Shown in pieces: positions 37,424 to 48,551 of a stretch of DNA of 64,000 bases. The stretch lies in NCBI RefSeq assembly GCF_029887935.1, contig NZ_JARXRO010000020.1, forward strand, positions 663,088-727,087. The letters run 5' to 3'. A model generated the notes under the pieces. It worked only from the letters and a program-made list of their open reading frames with translations, was not told the origin of the DNA and did not search any database. A program made the translations under genes and the position numbers. Source of the DNA: Luteimonas kalidii. Its GTDB lineage: Bacteria; Pseudomonadota; Gammaproteobacteria; Xanthomonadales; Xanthomonadaceae. Each line of letters begins with the position of its first letter. The first letter of the stretch is position 1.

Positions 37424-39328
37424 ATGATCACGATCACGCTCCCTGACGGCAGCCGCCGCGAATTCGACCACCCCGTCACCGTGATGGAGGTGGCGCAATC
37501 CATCGGTCCCGGTCTGGCCAAGGCCACCGTCGCCGGCAAGGTCGACGGCCGCCAGGTCGACGCCTCCGACCCGATCGAGCACGACGCCAGCCTGCAGATC
37601 CTCACCGCGAAGGACCCGGAAGGCGTCGAGATCATCCGCCACTCCACCGCGCATCTGGTCGGGCACGCGGTCAAGCAGCTGTACCCGGACGCGAAGATGG
37701 TGATCGGGCCGGTGATCGAGGACGGGTTCTACTACGACATCTGGTACGAGCGCCCGTTCACGCCGGACGACATGGCCGCGATCGAGGCGCGGATGCGCGA
37801 GCTGATCGCGCAGGACTACGACGTGGTGAAGCAGGTCACGCCGCGTGCCCAGGTGATCGACACCTTCATGCAGCGCGGCGAGACCTACAAACTGCGCCTG
37901 ATCGAGGACATGGGGCCGGAGGTCACTGCCATGGGCCTGTACCACCACCAGGAGTACGTCGACATGTGCCGCGGTCCGCACGTGCCGAACACGCGCTTCC
38001 TCAAGTCCTTCAGGCTGCTGCGGATCTCCGGCGCCTACTGGCGCGGCGACTCGAAGAACGAGCAGCTGCAGCGCATCTACGGCACCGCCTGGGCCGACGA
38101 CAAGCAGCTCAAGGCCTACATCCAGCGGATCGAGGAAGCCGAGAAGCGCGACCATCGCCGCATCGGCAAGGCCCAGGAGCTGTTCCACCTGCAGGAAGAA
38201 GCGCCGGGCCTGGTGTTCTGGCATCCGAAGGGCTGGGCGGTGTGGCAGGTGGTGGAGCAGTACATGCGCCGCGTGTACCGCGAGACCGGCTACGGCGAAG
38301 TGCGCTGCCCGCAGATCCTCGACGTCGAGCTGTGGAAGAAGTCCGGCCACTGGGACAACTACAAGGACAACATGTTCTTCACCGAGTCCGAGAAGCGGAC
38401 CTACGCGGTGAAGCCGATGAACTGCCCCGGCCACGTGCAGGTGTTCAATCAGGGGCTGCACAGCTATCGCGACCTGCCGATCCGCTACGGCGAGTTCGGC
38501 AGCTGCCATCGCAACGAGCCCTCGGGCGCGCTGCACGGCATCCTGCGCGTGCGCGGCTTCACCCAGGACGACGGCCACGTGTTCTGCACGCCGGACCAGG
38601 TGGAGGAAGAGGTGCGTGCATTCCACGCGCAGGCGCTCAAGGTCTACGAGGACTTCGGCTTCGACGACATCCAGATCAAGATCGCGCTGCGCCCGGAATC
38701 GCGGTTGGGCGACGATGCCACGTGGGACCGGGCCGAGGCCGCGCTGCGCGACGCGTTGCGCGCGTCGGGCGTGGACTGGCAGGAGCTGCCCGGCGAGGGC
38801 GCCTTCTACGGCCCCAAGATCGAATACCACCTCAAGGACGCGATCGGGCGCACCTGGCAGCTGGGGACCATGCAGGTCGACTTCATGATGCCCGGTCGCC
38901 TGGGCGCCCACTATGTCGACGAGCAGAGCCACAAGCAGGTGCCGGTGATGCTGCACCGGGCCATCGTGGGCTCCATGGAGCGCTTCATCGGCATCCTGAT
39001 CGAGCACCACGCGGGGGCATTCCCGGCCTGGCTGGCACCGGTGCAGGCGGTGGTGATGAACATCACCGACGCCCAGGCCGAGGCCGTGCAGGACGTGGTC
39101 AAGTTCCTGAATTCGAAGGGATTCCGGACCCGGGCGGACGTGCGCAACGAGAAGGTCGGCTACAAGATCCGCGAGCACAGCCTGCAGCGGGTGCCCTACC
39201 TGCTGGTGGTCGGCGACCGCGAGCGGGAGGCGGGTGCGGTGGCGGTCCGCACCCGGGGTGGCGAGGACCTGGGCAGCATGCCTGTCGACGCCTTCGCGAC
39301 CCGGCTGGCGGCAGAATCGCACGCGTGA
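37424..39328 (+). CDS. thrS: Threonine--tRNA ligase
   Basis: A 634-residue class II synthetase. The TGS domain comes first ([26 protein letters not shown]). The editing domain follows with [16 protein letters not shown] and the HxxxH-type [15 protein letters not shown]. The catalytic core has [11 protein letters not shown] (zinc cysteine), motif 2 [31 protein letters not shown] and motif 3 [22 protein letters not shown]. The anticodon-binding C-terminus ends RLAAESHA. It heads the thrS-infC-(gap)-rpmI-rplT block. The start at ATG 37424 matches family length. Confidence 0.98.
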   Translation: MITITLPDGSRREFDHPVTVMEVAQSIGPGLAKATVAGKVDGRQVDASDPIEHDASLQILTAKDPEGVEIIRHSTAHLVGHAVKQLYPDAKMVIGPVIEDGFYYDIWYERPFTPDDMAAIEARMRELIAQDYDVVKQVTPRAQVIDTFMQRGETYKLRLIEDMGPEVTAMGLYHHQEYVDMCRGPHVPNTRFLKSFRLLRISGAYWRGDSKNEQLQRIYGTAWADDKQLKAYIQRIEEAEKRDHRRIGKAQELFHLQEEAPGLVFWHPKGWAVWQVVEQYMRRVYRETGYGEVRCPQILDVELWKKSGHWDNYKDNMFFTESEKRTYAVKPMNCPGHVQVFNQGLHSYRDLPIRYGEFGSCHRNEPSGALHGILRVRGFTQDDGHVFCTPDQVEEEVRAFHAQALKVYEDFGFDDIQIKIALRPESRLGDDATWDRAEAALRDALRASGVDWQELPGEGAFYGPKIEYHLKDAIGRTWQLGTMQVDFMMPGRLGAHYVDEQSHKQVPVMLHRAIVGSMERFIGILIEHHAGAFPAWLAPVQAVVMNITDAQAEAVQDVVKFLNSKGFRTRADVRNEKVGYKIREHSLQRVPYLLVVGDREREAGAVAVRTRGGEDLGSMPVDAFATRLAAESHA

Positions 39329-39422
39329 CGGTTGTATCGTGGGCGGATTCCGTTAAAAATCCGTACTAACGTCCCGTGGGCGCCCCCAGGCGCCCCGGCT
39401 TTTCCATTTCCGGAGACGCAGT

Positions 39423-39944
39423 ATTAGCACCCCAGACAAGCAGAATCGACGCAACAACGAGATCCGCGTGCCGCGCGTGCGCGTGATCGGTTCCGACGGC
39501 GAGATGGTCGGCGTGTTGTCGCGCGACGAAGCCTTGAAGATGGCCGAGGACGAAGGCCTCGACCTGGTCGAGATCCAGCCCAACGCGGATCCGCCGGTCT
39601 GCAAGATCATGGACTTCGGCAAGTTCAAGTTCGACCTGCAGAAGAAGGCCAACGAGGCCAAGAAGAAGTCCAAGCAGGTCGAGATCAAGGAAGTGAAGTT
39701 CCGCCCGGTCACCGACGAAGGCGACTACCAGATCAAGCTGCGCAAGATGCGTGGTTTCCTGGAAGAGGGCGACAAGATCAAGGTCAACATCCGATTCCGT
39801 GGCCGCGAGATGAGCCATCAGGAACTGGGCCGCGAGATGGCCGCGCGGATCGAGGCCGACCTCGGCGAGGACATCGTGATCGAATCGCGCCCGCGCCTGG
39901 AAGGCCGGCAGATGGTCATGATGATCGCCCCGAAGAAGAAATGA
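39423..39944 (+). CDS. infC: Translation initiation factor IF-3
   Basis: A 173-residue IF-3, which binds the 30S subunit and discriminates start codons. The start is the rare ATT at 39423, with GGAG seven bases upstream, giving [22 protein letters not shown], the normal IF-3 N-terminus. This non-canonical start is the known basis of IF-3 autoregulation. A GTG 45 bases later would cut off conserved residues. The N-domain, linker ([16 protein letters not shown]) and C-domain ([21 protein letters not shown]) are complete. 94 bp after thrS. Confidence 0.97.
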   Translation: MSTPDKQNRRNNEIRVPRVRVIGSDGEMVGVLSRDEALKMAEDEGLDLVEIQPNADPPVCKIMDFGKFKFDLQKKANEAKKKSKQVEIKEVKFRPVTDEGDYQIKLRKMRGFLEEGDKIKVNIRFRGREMSHQELGREMAARIEADLGEDIVIESRPRLEGRQMVMMIAPKKK

Positions 39945-39964
39945 TCGCGGGCGCAGCCCGCGAT
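39944..39964 (+). other. Hairpin at the infC stop
   Basis: A perfect 9-bp stem ATCGCGGGC/GCCCGCGAT with a GCA loop beginning within the infC stop codon. It lacks a T-run, so it may stabilise the 3' end or pause RNA polymerase. Confidence 0.5.
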
Positions 39965-40085
39965 TCGTCCCGTTCCCCTCCGCCCGCTTTCGGGGGATGA
40001 ATGCGATCCGGGTGCGCGGCACTGCCGCGCGATCGCATGAACAACCGGCGCGCTGCGCCGGGCCCGACGGGTAGAAGGTGGGGAG

Positions 40086-40112
40086 CGCGCCGAATGGCGC
40101 GTTTCGTTTTTT
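40086..40112 (+). terminator. Intrinsic terminator after infC
   Basis: Stem CGCGCC/GGCGCG with loop GAAT (40086-40101), then TTTCGTTTTTTC. It would separate infC from rpmI-rplT transcription. Confidence 0.75.
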
Positions 40113-40179
40113 CTGTTGCTTGGCTGAGGGGAGGGTCCGGTCGACGGATCCTTCGGCGCCTTGGGGACCGACGCCGCGT

Positions 40180-40279
40180 CCCGCCGCCCGGGGATCGCTC
40201 CTCCCTCGGTCAGGACATCCTGTCCTGACTCGGGCGCAGGACATCCATGTCCTGCTTGCCGCAATCCCCGGCCGGCGGG
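40180..40279 (-). repeat. Dispersed structured repeat, copy 2 (inverted)
   Basis: Outer arms CCCGCCGCCCGGGGATCGC (40180-40198) and GCAATCCCCGGCCGGCGGG (40261-40279) pair at 17 of 19 positions. Inner hairpins are GTCAGGACA/TGTCCTGAC (40209-40217 with 40221-40229) and GCAGGACA/TGTCCTGC (40236-40243 with 40248-40255). The reverse complement aligns with 27643-27742 over its whole length. It lies about 70 bp past the infC terminator, in the same orientation relative to that terminator as copy 1 is to its own. Confidence 0.85.
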
Positions 40280-40460
40280 GCGCGGCTCGCTGCGGACGAG
40301 CCTGCGTCGCTTCGAGTCCTGTGCGCATAGACGCGCGAGAAAGTTGTACTGGGCCTTGGCCGGTTCCCGCCGCGACCGTCGGGAAGGGGCGGGCGAGTGC
40401 CGCCGGAATGAGAGGGCCGGCGGTAGATGGACATCGTGGTGGCCCGCCGAAGCCCCTGAT

Positions 40461-40489
40461 TTGCAAGCGAAACCCGCGGCGGGCATAAT
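40461..40489 (+). promoter_or_regulatory. Promoter for rpmI-rplT
   Basis: TTGCAA (40461-40466), a 17-bp spacer and CATAAT (40484-40489) make the best sigma-70 promoter in the window. It gives a leader of about 190 nt before rpmI. Confidence 0.65.
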
Positions 40490-40685
40490 GGCCGGCCCGG
40501 TTCTCCGGGTGCATCACGCAATCCCTTTGGACCCGCCCTGATGTCCTTTCGAATCAGCGGCTTACAAACCGGCCAGGCAGGAAGGAAAGTGCGTTCCAGC
40601 AAGCGACGCGCGGCGTAGCCGCAAAATCGCCTGCAGAAGAACGCCGCCCGGGCCAGTACTCGAAACGACCCCAAGGACCCACCCA

Positions 40686-40889
40686 ATGTCGAAGATCAAG
40701 ATCAAGACGCATCGGGGCGCGGCCAAGCGCTTCCGGAAGACCGCTTCCGGCAAGTACAAGGCAGGCCACGCCAACCGCAGCCACATCCTCACCAAGAAGG
40801 CGACCAAGCGGAAGCGCAACCTCCGGCAGACGAACCATGTTCGTGCCGAGGACGCGGGCCGTCTGGACCGCATGCTTCCGTATCTCTGA
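40686..40889 (+). CDS. rpmI: Ribosomal protein bL35
   Basis: A 67-residue large-subunit protein, starting [25 protein letters not shown] and continuing [19 protein letters not shown], the standard L35 pattern, highly basic. Followed after 13 bp by rplT. It has its own promoter, unlike the usual infC-rpmI-rplT arrangement. Confidence 0.98.
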   Translation: MSKIKIKTHRGAAKRFRKTASGKYKAGHANRSHILTKKATKRKRNLRQTNHVRAEDAGRLDRMLPYL

Positions 40890-40902
40890 GGAGGGCTGAA
40901 CA

Positions 40903-41262
40903 ATGGCACGAGTCAAGCGTGGCGTGCAGGCGCGCCGTCGTCACAAGAAGGTTCTCGGCCGCGCGAAGGGCTATTACAACGCCCGCCGCAAGGTCTTCCG
41001 CGTCGCCAAGCAGGCGGTCATCAAGGCGGGTCAGTACGCCTACATCGGCCGCAAGCAGAAGAAGCGCAACTTCCGTTCGCTGTGGATCACCCGCATCAAC
41101 GCGGCGGCCCGCATCAACGGCATGAGCTACAGCCGGTTCATGAACGGCCTGCTCAAGGCCGGCATCACCCTGGACCGCAAGGTGCTGGCGGACATCGCCG
41201 TGCACGACGCGGCAGGGTTTACCGCCCTGACCGAAAAGGCGAAGGGCGCGCTCGCGGCGTAA
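40903..41262 (+). CDS. rplT: Ribosomal protein bL20
   Basis: A 119-residue L20, needed for early 50S assembly. It starts [25 protein letters not shown] and contains [21 protein letters not shown], the conserved rRNA-binding region. In E. coli it represses its own operon by binding the leader; the long leader here would allow that. Ribosome site AGGAGG precedes the ATG. Confidence 0.98.
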   Translation: MARVKRGVQARRRHKKVLGRAKGYYNARRKVFRVAKQAVIKAGQYAYIGRKQKKRNFRSLWITRINAAARINGMSYSRFMNGLLKAGITLDRKVLADIAVHDAAGFTALTEKAKGALAA

Positions 41263-42543
<1,281 letters not shown>

Positions 42544-42663
42544 GCGGCCGGTCGAGCGCATGGCACGCCACCGGCGATACGCATCCCGCGCCTGGCAACG
42601 GACCCGGATTCCAGCGTTGCGGCGACGGTTCGTCCGCCTGCAGCGACAGATGAGAGTGACCAC

Positions 42664-45051
42664 ATGAAGTTCTCGGAAAACTGGCTGCGCCAGCACGTAC
42701 CCACCGACGCGCCTCACGAGCGCCTGGTCGAGGTACTGACCGCGATCGGGCTCGAGGTCGAGGAGGTCTCGGTGCTGGGCGACGCACTGGACGGCGTGGT
42801 GGTGGCGCGCATCGTCTCGGCGGAGAAGCATCCCGAAGCCGACCGCCTGCAGGTGTGCCAGGTCGATGCCGGCCAGACCGGCCTGCTGCAGATCGTGTGC
42901 GGCGCGCCCAACGCGCGGCCGGGTCTGCTCGCGCCGTTGGCCACCATCGGCACGCAGGTGGGCGCACTCACCATCAAGGCGGCGAAGCTGCGCGGCGTCG
43001 CGTCCAACGGCATGCTGTGCTCGGCGAAGGAACTCGGCATCGACGCCGACGCCTCGGGCCTGCTCGAACTGCCCGCCGACGCGCCTGTCGGCGCGCCGCT
43101 GGCCGGATACCTCGGCCTGCCCGACGCCAGCATCGAGATCAAGCTCACCCCCAACCGCGCCGACTGCTTCAGCCTGCGCGGAATCGCGTTCGACGTCGCG
43201 GCCGCGCTGGACAGCCGCGTGGTCGATGCCGACGCGGCGCCGGTGCCGGCCGCGAGCGACGCGCGCCTGGCGGTGGACCTGCAGGCCGGTGCGGACGCCC
43301 CGCGCTACGTCGGCCGTGTGATCGAAGGGCTGGATGCGGGGGTGGCGACACCGGTGTGGATGGCCGAACGCCTGCGCCGCAGCGGCATCCGCCCGGTGAG
43401 CTTCCTGGTCGACGTGACCCAGTACGTGATGCTCGACCTGGGCCAGCCGATGCACGCCTTCGACCGCGACCTGCTGAACGGGCCGGTGGGCGTGCGCCGC
43501 GCACGCGCTCACGAAACGCTGACCCTGCTCGACGGGCGCGACGTGGTGCTGGACGAGGACTTCCTCGCGATCACCGACGCTGACCGCCCGGTGGCGCTGG
43601 CCGGCGTGATGGGCGGATTCGATACCCGCGTCACCGATGCCACCCGCAACGTGTTCCTGGAGGCCGCCCATTTCGCCCCGGCCGCGATCATCGGTCGCAG
43701 CCGGCGGCTCGGGCTGCACACCGATGCCGCGCACCGCTTCGAGCGCGGCGTGGATCCGCAACTGCCGCGCATCGCGGTCGAGGCCGCCACGCGCCTGATC
43801 CTCGACATCGCCGGCGGCATCCCGGGACCGGTGGTCGAGGCTGCGCTCGACGATGCGCTGCCGACGCCACGGGCCATCGTCCTGCGCTGTGCCCGGCTCG
43901 CGCGGGTGCTGGGCCTGGTCGTGCCCGACGCCGAGGTCGAACGCATCCTGCGCGCGCTGGGCATGACGGTGGTGGCGACCGCCGACGGCTGGCAGGTGGT
44001 GCCGCCGAGCCGCCGCTTCGACATCGCGATCGAGGAAGACCTGATCGAGGAGGTCGCGCGCATCCACGGCTACGACGCGATCCCCGCCACGCTGCCCGCC
44101 GGCGCCTCGCGCATCGCCGCGCCGAGCGAGACGCGCGTCGGCGAAGATGCGCTGCGCGCGCAGATGGTGGCGCGCGACTGCTACGAGGCGGTGAACTTCG
44201 CCTTCGTCGACGGGGGGCTGCTGCAGCACTGGCAGGCCACCGACGGCAGCGTGCCGTTGGCCAACCCCCTGAGCGCGGAACTGGGCGTGATGCGCACCGC
44301 GCTGCTGCCGGGCCTGGTAGCGGCGCTCGGCCGCAATCTCGCGCGTCAGCAGTCGAGGGTGCGCCTGTTCGAGATCGGCAAGGTGTTCGGCGCGGCGATC
44401 GACGGCGGGGCGCCGGTCGAGACCCTGCGCATCGCCGCGGCGATCCATGGCCAGGCCCACGCCGAACAGTGGGGCGTGCCTGCGCGCGCGGCCGATTTCC
44501 ACGACATCAAGGGCGACCTCGAGAGTCTCGCCGCCTGCGGCGGAGCGCGCCTGTCCTACCGCCCGTCGCAGGCTGCGCACGGCCACCCGGGACGCAGCGC
44601 CGAGGTGTGGCGGATCGACGGCGGCACCGAACGGCGCCTGGGCTGGATCGGCGAGCTGCACCCGCGGCTGCTGCGCGCGCTGGACCTGGACGGCCCGGTG
44701 CTCGCGTTCGAGCTCGACCTGGCCCCGCTGGCGGAGCGCGCGATCGCGCGTGCGCAGGCGGTGCCGCGCTATCCGTCCGTCCGCCGCGACATCGCGTTCG
44801 TCGCCCCGGAGCACGTGTCCTGGGCGGCACTGGAAGCCACCATCCGCCGCGCCGCGGGCGCGCTGCTGGCCGACGTGCGGCTGTTCGACCGTTATCTCGG
44901 GAAGGGGGTCGATCCGGGCTACAGAAGTCTCGCAACCGGCTTGATTCTGCTGGATAAATCGCGCACTCTCACCGACAGTGACGTGGAGGTGGCGGTGGCC
45001 GGGGTGATGACCGCCCTGCACGACGAACACGGCGCCAGGATCAGAAGCTGA
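42664..45051 (+). CDS. pheT: Phenylalanine--tRNA ligase beta subunit
   Basis: A 795-residue subunit. The tRNA-binding (EMAP-like) domain covers about residues 40-150, then the B3/4 editing domain ([21 protein letters not shown] [16 protein letters not shown]), the B5 domain (about 400-475), the catalytic-like core (about 490-690) and the C-terminal FDX-ACB anticodon-binding domain ([21 protein letters not shown] to the end). Full length. ihfA follows 19 bp later, giving the usual pheST-ihfA arrangement. Confidence 0.98.
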   Translation: MKFSENWLRQHVPTDAPHERLVEVLTAIGLEVEEVSVLGDALDGVVVARIVSAEKHPEADRLQVCQVDAGQTGLLQIVCGAPNARPGLLAPLATIGTQVGALTIKAAKLRGVASNGMLCSAKELGIDADASGLLELPADAPVGAPLAGYLGLPDASIEIKLTPNRADCFSLRGIAFDVAAALDSRVVDADAAPVPAASDARLAVDLQAGADAPRYVGRVIEGLDAGVATPVWMAERLRRSGIRPVSFLVDVTQYVMLDLGQPMHAFDRDLLNGPVGVRRARAHETLTLLDGRDVVLDEDFLAITDADRPVALAGVMGGFDTRVTDATRNVFLEAAHFAPAAIIGRSRRLGLHTDAAHRFERGVDPQLPRIAVEAATRLILDIAGGIPGPVVEAALDDALPTPRAIVLRCARLARVLGLVVPDAEVERILRALGMTVVATADGWQVVPPSRRFDIAIEEDLIEEVARIHGYDAIPATLPAGASRIAAPSETRVGEDALRAQMVARDCYEAVNFAFVDGGLLQHWQATDGSVPLANPLSAELGVMRTALLPGLVAALGRNLARQQSRVRLFEIGKVFGAAIDGGAPVETLRIAAAIHGQAHAEQWGVPARAADFHDIKGDLESLAACGGARLSYRPSQAAHGHPGRSAEVWRIDGGTERRLGWIGELHPRLLRALDLDGPVLAFELDLAPLAERAIARAQAVPRYPSVRRDIAFVAPEHVSWAALEATIRRAAGALLADVRLFDRYLGKGVDPGYRSLATGLILLDKSRTLTDSDVEVAVAGVMTALHDEHGARIRS

Positions 45052-45070
45052 TGTTGCCTCGGGGGACAGC

Positions 45071-45373
45071 GTGGCGTTGACCAAAGCGGAGATGGCCGAG
45101 AAGCTCTACGAGGAAGTGGGGCTCAACAAACGCGAGGCGAAGGAATTCGTCGACGCGTTCTTCAACGTGCTGCGCGAGGCGTTGGAGCAGGGTCGCCAGG
45201 TCAAGCTCTCGGGCTTCGGCAACTTCGACCTGCGCCGCAAGAACGAACGTCCCGGCCGCAACCCGAAGACCGGCGAGGAGATCCCGATCTCCGCGCGCAC
45301 CGTGGTCACCTTCCGCCCGGGCCAGAAGCTCAAGGAACGCGTCGAAACCTACACAGGATCGCGCGATGCTTGA
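45071..45373 (+). CDS. ihfA: Integration host factor subunit alpha
   Basis: A 100-residue DNA-bending protein starting [30 protein letters not shown]. The beta-arm region [29 protein letters not shown] includes the proline that wedges into DNA. The start is GTG 45071 behind GGGGGA. It overlaps the MerR-family gene by eight bases. Confidence 0.97.
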   Translation: MALTKAEMAEKLYEEVGLNKREAKEFVDAFFNVLREALEQGRQVKLSGFGNFDLRRKNERPGRNPKTGEEIPISARTVVTFRPGQKLKERVETYTGSRDA

Positions 45374-45722
45374 TCCCGGCAGCAACCGCGAACTCCCGCC
45401 GATCCCGGCCAAGCGCTACTTCACCATCGGCGAGGTCAGCGAACTTTGCGACGTCAAGCCGCACGTGCTGCGCTACTGGGAGACCGAGTTTCCCAGCCTG
45501 AGTCCGGTCAAGCGCCGCGGCAACCGTCGCTATTACCAGCGCCACGACGTGCTGATGGTGCGCCAGATCCGCGGCCTGCTGTACGAGCAGGGCTACACCA
45601 TCGGCGGCGCCCGCCTGCGCCTGGAAGGCGAGGGCGCGAAGCAGGAGTCGGCGATGAGCAGCCAGATCGTGCGCCAGGTTCGCATGGAGCTGGAAGAGAT
45701 CCTGCAGCTGCTCAAGCGCTGA
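45366..45722 (+). CDS. MerR family transcriptional regulator
   Basis: A 118-residue protein. The MerR helix-turn-helix plus wing is [46 protein letters not shown] (about residues 17-62). A short dimerisation coil follows, with no effector-binding domain and no metal-binding cysteines beyond one in the HTH. The small size and the place directly after ihfA are conserved across gammaproteobacteria; its target genes are not known. The start overlaps the ihfA stop. Confidence 0.93.
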   Translation: MLDPGSNRELPPIPAKRYFTIGEVSELCDVKPHVLRYWETEFPSLSPVKRRGNRRYYQRHDVLMVRQIRGLLYEQGYTIGGARLRLEGEGAKQESAMSSQIVRQVRMELEEILQLLKR

Positions 45723-45782
45723 GAGGCGCAGGCGGTCCGTCTCGTTCAGCCCGCGGGCCCGTGCGCGATCGCCGCGGCGCGC

Positions 45783-45788
45783 TATAAT
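45783..45788 (+). promoter_or_regulatory. -10 element of tRNA-Pro
   Basis: Consensus TATAAT followed by CGCCGCCC, 13 bp before the mature tRNA 5' end. No clear -35. Confidence 0.55.
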
Positions 45789-45800
45789 CGCCGCCCGTTC

Positions 45801-45877
45801 CGGGGTATAGCGCAGCCTGGTAGCGCACTTGTCTGGGGGACAAGTGGTCGTCGGTTCAAATCCGGCTACCCCGACCA
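45801..45877 (+). tRNA. tRNA-Pro (GGG)
   Basis: A 77-nt cloverleaf with encoded CCA. The acceptor stem CGGGGTA pairs with TACCCCG, the anticodon stem is CTTGT/ACAAG with loop CTGGGGG (anticodon GGG), and the T-loop is TTCAAAT. It flanks the gum cluster as in Xanthomonas. Confidence 0.97.
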
Positions 45878-45894
45878 ATTCGGTGTGAAGCAAG

Positions 45895-45924
45895 CGGCCC
45901 GCATCCCAGGAAGCGGGCCGTTTT
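45895..45924 (+). terminator. Intrinsic terminator after tRNA-Pro
   Basis: Stem CGGCCCGC/GCGGGCCG (45895-45902 with 45913-45920), then TTTT. The remaining 311 bases to gumB hold one GTTAAC (46038-46043), a possible -10 TAATAC (46109-46114) and no gene. Confidence 0.8.
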
Positions 45925-46108
45925 GCTGTCCGGCGTCGGATGCGCACGCCCGCCCGGCTTGCCTTTGCCAGGGATGTTGAATGGCGAGGTGACTCCCATC
46001 ACGCAATAAATGTGGGCGTACGCGCGATGCGGGGGAAACGTTAACGGCACCTGGGCTTCGGACATGAATCCAGCGTCGGAAGACTCGCGATCTCATCCGT
46101 TCCCGTGC

Positions 46109-46114
46109 TAATAC
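46109..46114 (+). promoter_or_regulatory. Possible -10 element of the gum operon
   Basis: TAATAC about 122 bp upstream of gumB, in the region where the main gum promoter maps in Xanthomonas. No good -35 is present, which would fit an activated promoter; weak evidence. Confidence 0.3.
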
Positions 46115-46235
46115 TGCACTGCAGCATGGCGTTGCCGGCGACGGCTCGCCGCGACTACGACGGACGGTTCCGGTCGCGACAGGCCGGACCCCGACGTCCC
46201 CCGGACTCCCCCGACCGAGGCGCTGATCGCGACAC

Positions 46236-46928
46236 ATGAGACCCCTGGCTTCCCCGGGTTACGCCGCCGTGCTGCTGCTCCTCGTGGGCCTGTGCGGAGG
46301 TTGCCGCAGCACCGCGCACATGGCGTCGGCGCTGCCGCGACCCGATCCGCTCGCGCTCTCCACGGTCCAGCCCGCCTACCTGCTGGCGCCGGGGGACGTG
46401 ATGCTGGTGCAGGTGTTCCAGGTGGACGACCTTGAGCGCGAAGTGCGCATCGACAACAACGGCCGCGTGTCGCTCCCGCTGATCGGAGACGTGGCGGCAG
46501 CCGGCCGCGAGGTCGCGGACCTCGAACGGGAAGTGGCGGCGCGCTACCGCGACGGTTTCCTCAAGGATCCGCAGGTCTCGATCTTCGTGCGCGAGGCCAA
46601 CGCGCGGCGCGTCACGGTGTCGGGCGCGGTCAACGAGCCCGACATCTATCCGCTGGTGGGCGCCAACCTCACCCTGCAGCAGGCGCTGGCGCAGGCCGGA
46701 GGCGTCACCAGCGTCGCCAGCCGTCGCAACGTCGTGGTGTTCCGCACCGTGGAGGCGACGAAGATGGTGGCGCGTTTCGACCTGTCCGACATCGAACAGG
46801 GGCTGGCGCCCGATCCGCAGATCTACGGCGGCGATATCGTCGTGGTGTACCGCTCGGATGCTCGCCTGCTGCTGCGCACGATGCTCGAGCTGACCCCCTT
46901 CGTCATGGTCTGGCGGGCCTACCAGTGA
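46236..46928 (+). CDS. gumB: Polysaccharide export outer-membrane lipoprotein GumB (Wza-like)
   Basis: A 230-residue export protein. A lipoprotein signal ends at the lipobox LCGGC (about residue 23). The poly-export domain is YLLAPGDVMLVQVFQVDDLEREVRIDNNGRVSLPLIGDV, then an SLBB-type segment (RRVTVSGAVNEPDIYPLVG). It would form the outer-membrane channel for the polymer with GumC. It lacks the long C-terminal helix domain of E. coli Wza, as GumB does. The last bases overlap the gumC start. Confidence 0.95.
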   Translation: MRPLASPGYAAVLLLLVGLCGGCRSTAHMASALPRPDPLALSTVQPAYLLAPGDVMLVQVFQVDDLEREVRIDNNGRVSLPLIGDVAAAGREVADLEREVAARYRDGFLKDPQVSIFVREANARRVTVSGAVNEPDIYPLVGANLTLQQALAQAGGVTSVASRRNVVVFRTVEATKMVARFDLSDIEQGLAPDPQIYGGDIVVVYRSDARLLLRTMLELTPFVMVWRAYQ

Positions 46929-48307
46929 ACGTCGACCATGCCCGGCCAGGGGCCTTCGAGGTCCATCGCGACGGGGGCGAACTCTCGTTGCGCGACTACT
47001 GGGTCGCGCTGGTCGTGCAACGCTGGCTCGTGGCGGGCATCACCCTGGCCGTCCTGGCGCTCGTGCTGCTGGGCAGCCTGCTGATGCCGACCCGGTACCG
47101 GGCCACCAGCACGCTGCAGATCGAGCGCGAGCCGATGAACGTGGTCAACGTCGAGGCCCTGCTGCCGGTGGAATCGCCGCAGGACCGCGACTTCTACGAA
47201 ACCCAGTACGAACTCCTGCGCAGCCGGTCGCTGGCGCGTGCGGTGATCGCCGAGGCCCGGCTCGTCGACGACGAGGCATTCATGCCGCGCGCTCCGGCCC
47301 CGGCCGATGGCGGGAAGCCCGCGTCCGAGGCCAGGGAGCGCGCACTGGTCGGCACCCTGCTCGACGGCCTGGAGATCGAGCCGGTCAGGAACTCCCGCCT
47401 GGTCCGCATCCACTACGACGCCACCGACCCGGCGCTGGCCGCGCGCATCGCCAATGCGTACGCCAGGATGTTCATCACCGAAGGCCAGCGGCGGCGTTCG
47501 GAGGCGTCGTCGGTGGCGAGCAAGTACCTGTCCGAACGCCTGCAGCAGTTGCAGGCCAGGGTCGAGGATTCCGAGGGCAGGCTGGTGGCGTATTCGGACG
47601 AGGAGCGGATCGTCCCCCTCGGTATCGACGCGCCGTCGTTGCCGGCGCAGAACCTGGCGGAACTCAACAGGCAACTCGCCGCCGCCCAGGGCGACCGCAT
47701 CCGGGCCGAAGCCGCGTGGCGCCAGGTCGGAAACGAAGACGGCATGGACCTGCCGCAGGTGGTAGGCAATCCACTCGTCCAGCAACTCCATGCCGAGCAG
47801 GTGCGGCTGCGCGCCGAGTACACCCAGAAGCTGGCCACGTTCGAACCGGGTTACCCGGAGATGCAGCGCCTGCGGGCGCAGATCGACGAACTGCGCCTGC
47901 AGATCGACGGGCAGGTCCGGCGCATACGCGAGTCGCTGCGTGCCCAGTACGAGGCGGCGGTTCGCCAGGAAGATCTGACGGAGCAGCGCATCGATGCGCT
48001 GATGGACGACGAACTCGACCTGCAGTCCCGCAGCATCCGCTACAACCTGCTCAAGCGCGAAGTCGATACCAATCGCCAGCTCTACGACGCGATGTTGCAG
48101 CGTTACAAGGAGATCGGCGTGGCGGCGAACGTGGCCAGCAACAACGTCAGCATCGTCGACCGCGCCGAGGCGCCGGGCCGGCCCAGCTCGCCGAACCTGC
48201 CCTTGAACCTCGTGCTCGCAGGGATGTTCGGGCTGGCGATCGCGATCTGCTTCGCACTGCTGCGGTTCCTGTTGCGGGCGCCGCAAGACCAGGCCGGCAG
48301 GCGCTAG
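46925..48307 (+). CDS. gumC: Polysaccharide co-polymerase GumC (Wzz/Wzc-type without kinase)
   Basis: A 460-residue inner-membrane chain-length regulator. The first helix is RWLVAGITLAVLALVLLGSLLM (about 28-50), then a large periplasmic coiled-coil domain with the Wzz signature at its start (ATSTLQIEREPMNVV), and the second helix LNLVLAGMFGLAIAICFALL near the C-terminus. There is no Walker A or tyrosine-rich tail, so it has no tyrosine autokinase domain, as in Xanthomonas GumC. GTG 46925 overlaps the gumB stop. A 244-bp gap to gumD follows. Confidence 0.94.
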   Translation: MNVDHARPGAFEVHRDGGELSLRDYWVALVVQRWLVAGITLAVLALVLLGSLLMPTRYRATSTLQIEREPMNVVNVEALLPVESPQDRDFYETQYELLRSRSLARAVIAEARLVDDEAFMPRAPAPADGGKPASEARERALVGTLLDGLEIEPVRNSRLVRIHYDATDPALAARIANAYARMFITEGQRRRSEASSVASKYLSERLQQLQARVEDSEGRLVAYSDEERIVPLGIDAPSLPAQNLAELNRQLAAAQGDRIRAEAAWRQVGNEDGMDLPQVVGNPLVQQLHAEQVRLRAEYTQKLATFEPGYPEMQRLRAQIDELRLQIDGQVRRIRESLRAQYEAAVRQEDLTEQRIDALMDDELDLQSRSIRYNLLKREVDTNRQLYDAMLQRYKEIGVAANVASNNVSIVDRAEAPGRPSSPNLPLNLVLAGMFGLAIAICFALLRFLLRAPQDQAGRR

Positions 48308-48551
48308 CGCGACCGCAGTTTCCGGAAGTCCATGTTCGAACCGGCCGGCACCAGGGCCGGCCATTGGAAAAGGAGGTAATCCCAGAGTTCGAGTTCGGTC
48401 CGTCGGGCTTCCGCCCCCGGAGTGCAGTGCTGCCAGATGACCAGGGGCCGGCGTAGGAGGACGTCGCGATGGCATCGGGCAGGTAATCGAATACCGACGG
48501 TCCGGCGTGTTCCCCCGCACGCGGCGTACCCGAGGGTTGGAGGAACATCCC

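Larger units (their letters stand above)
39965..40685. other. Enlarged infC-rpmI intergenic region
   Basis: About 720 bases without a supported gene. In order they contain a terminator (40086-40112), the inverted structured repeat (40180-40279), unremarkable GC-rich sequence, a promoter (40461-40489) and a long leader before rpmI. A leader here is where L20 autoregulates rpmI-rplT in E. coli; an equivalent structure could not be confirmed by eye. Confidence 0.65.

Noticed and set aside
39366-40517. 383-codon minus-strand frame across infC and the repeat
   Set aside because: Covers the antisense of infC and the non-coding gap; no coding signal.
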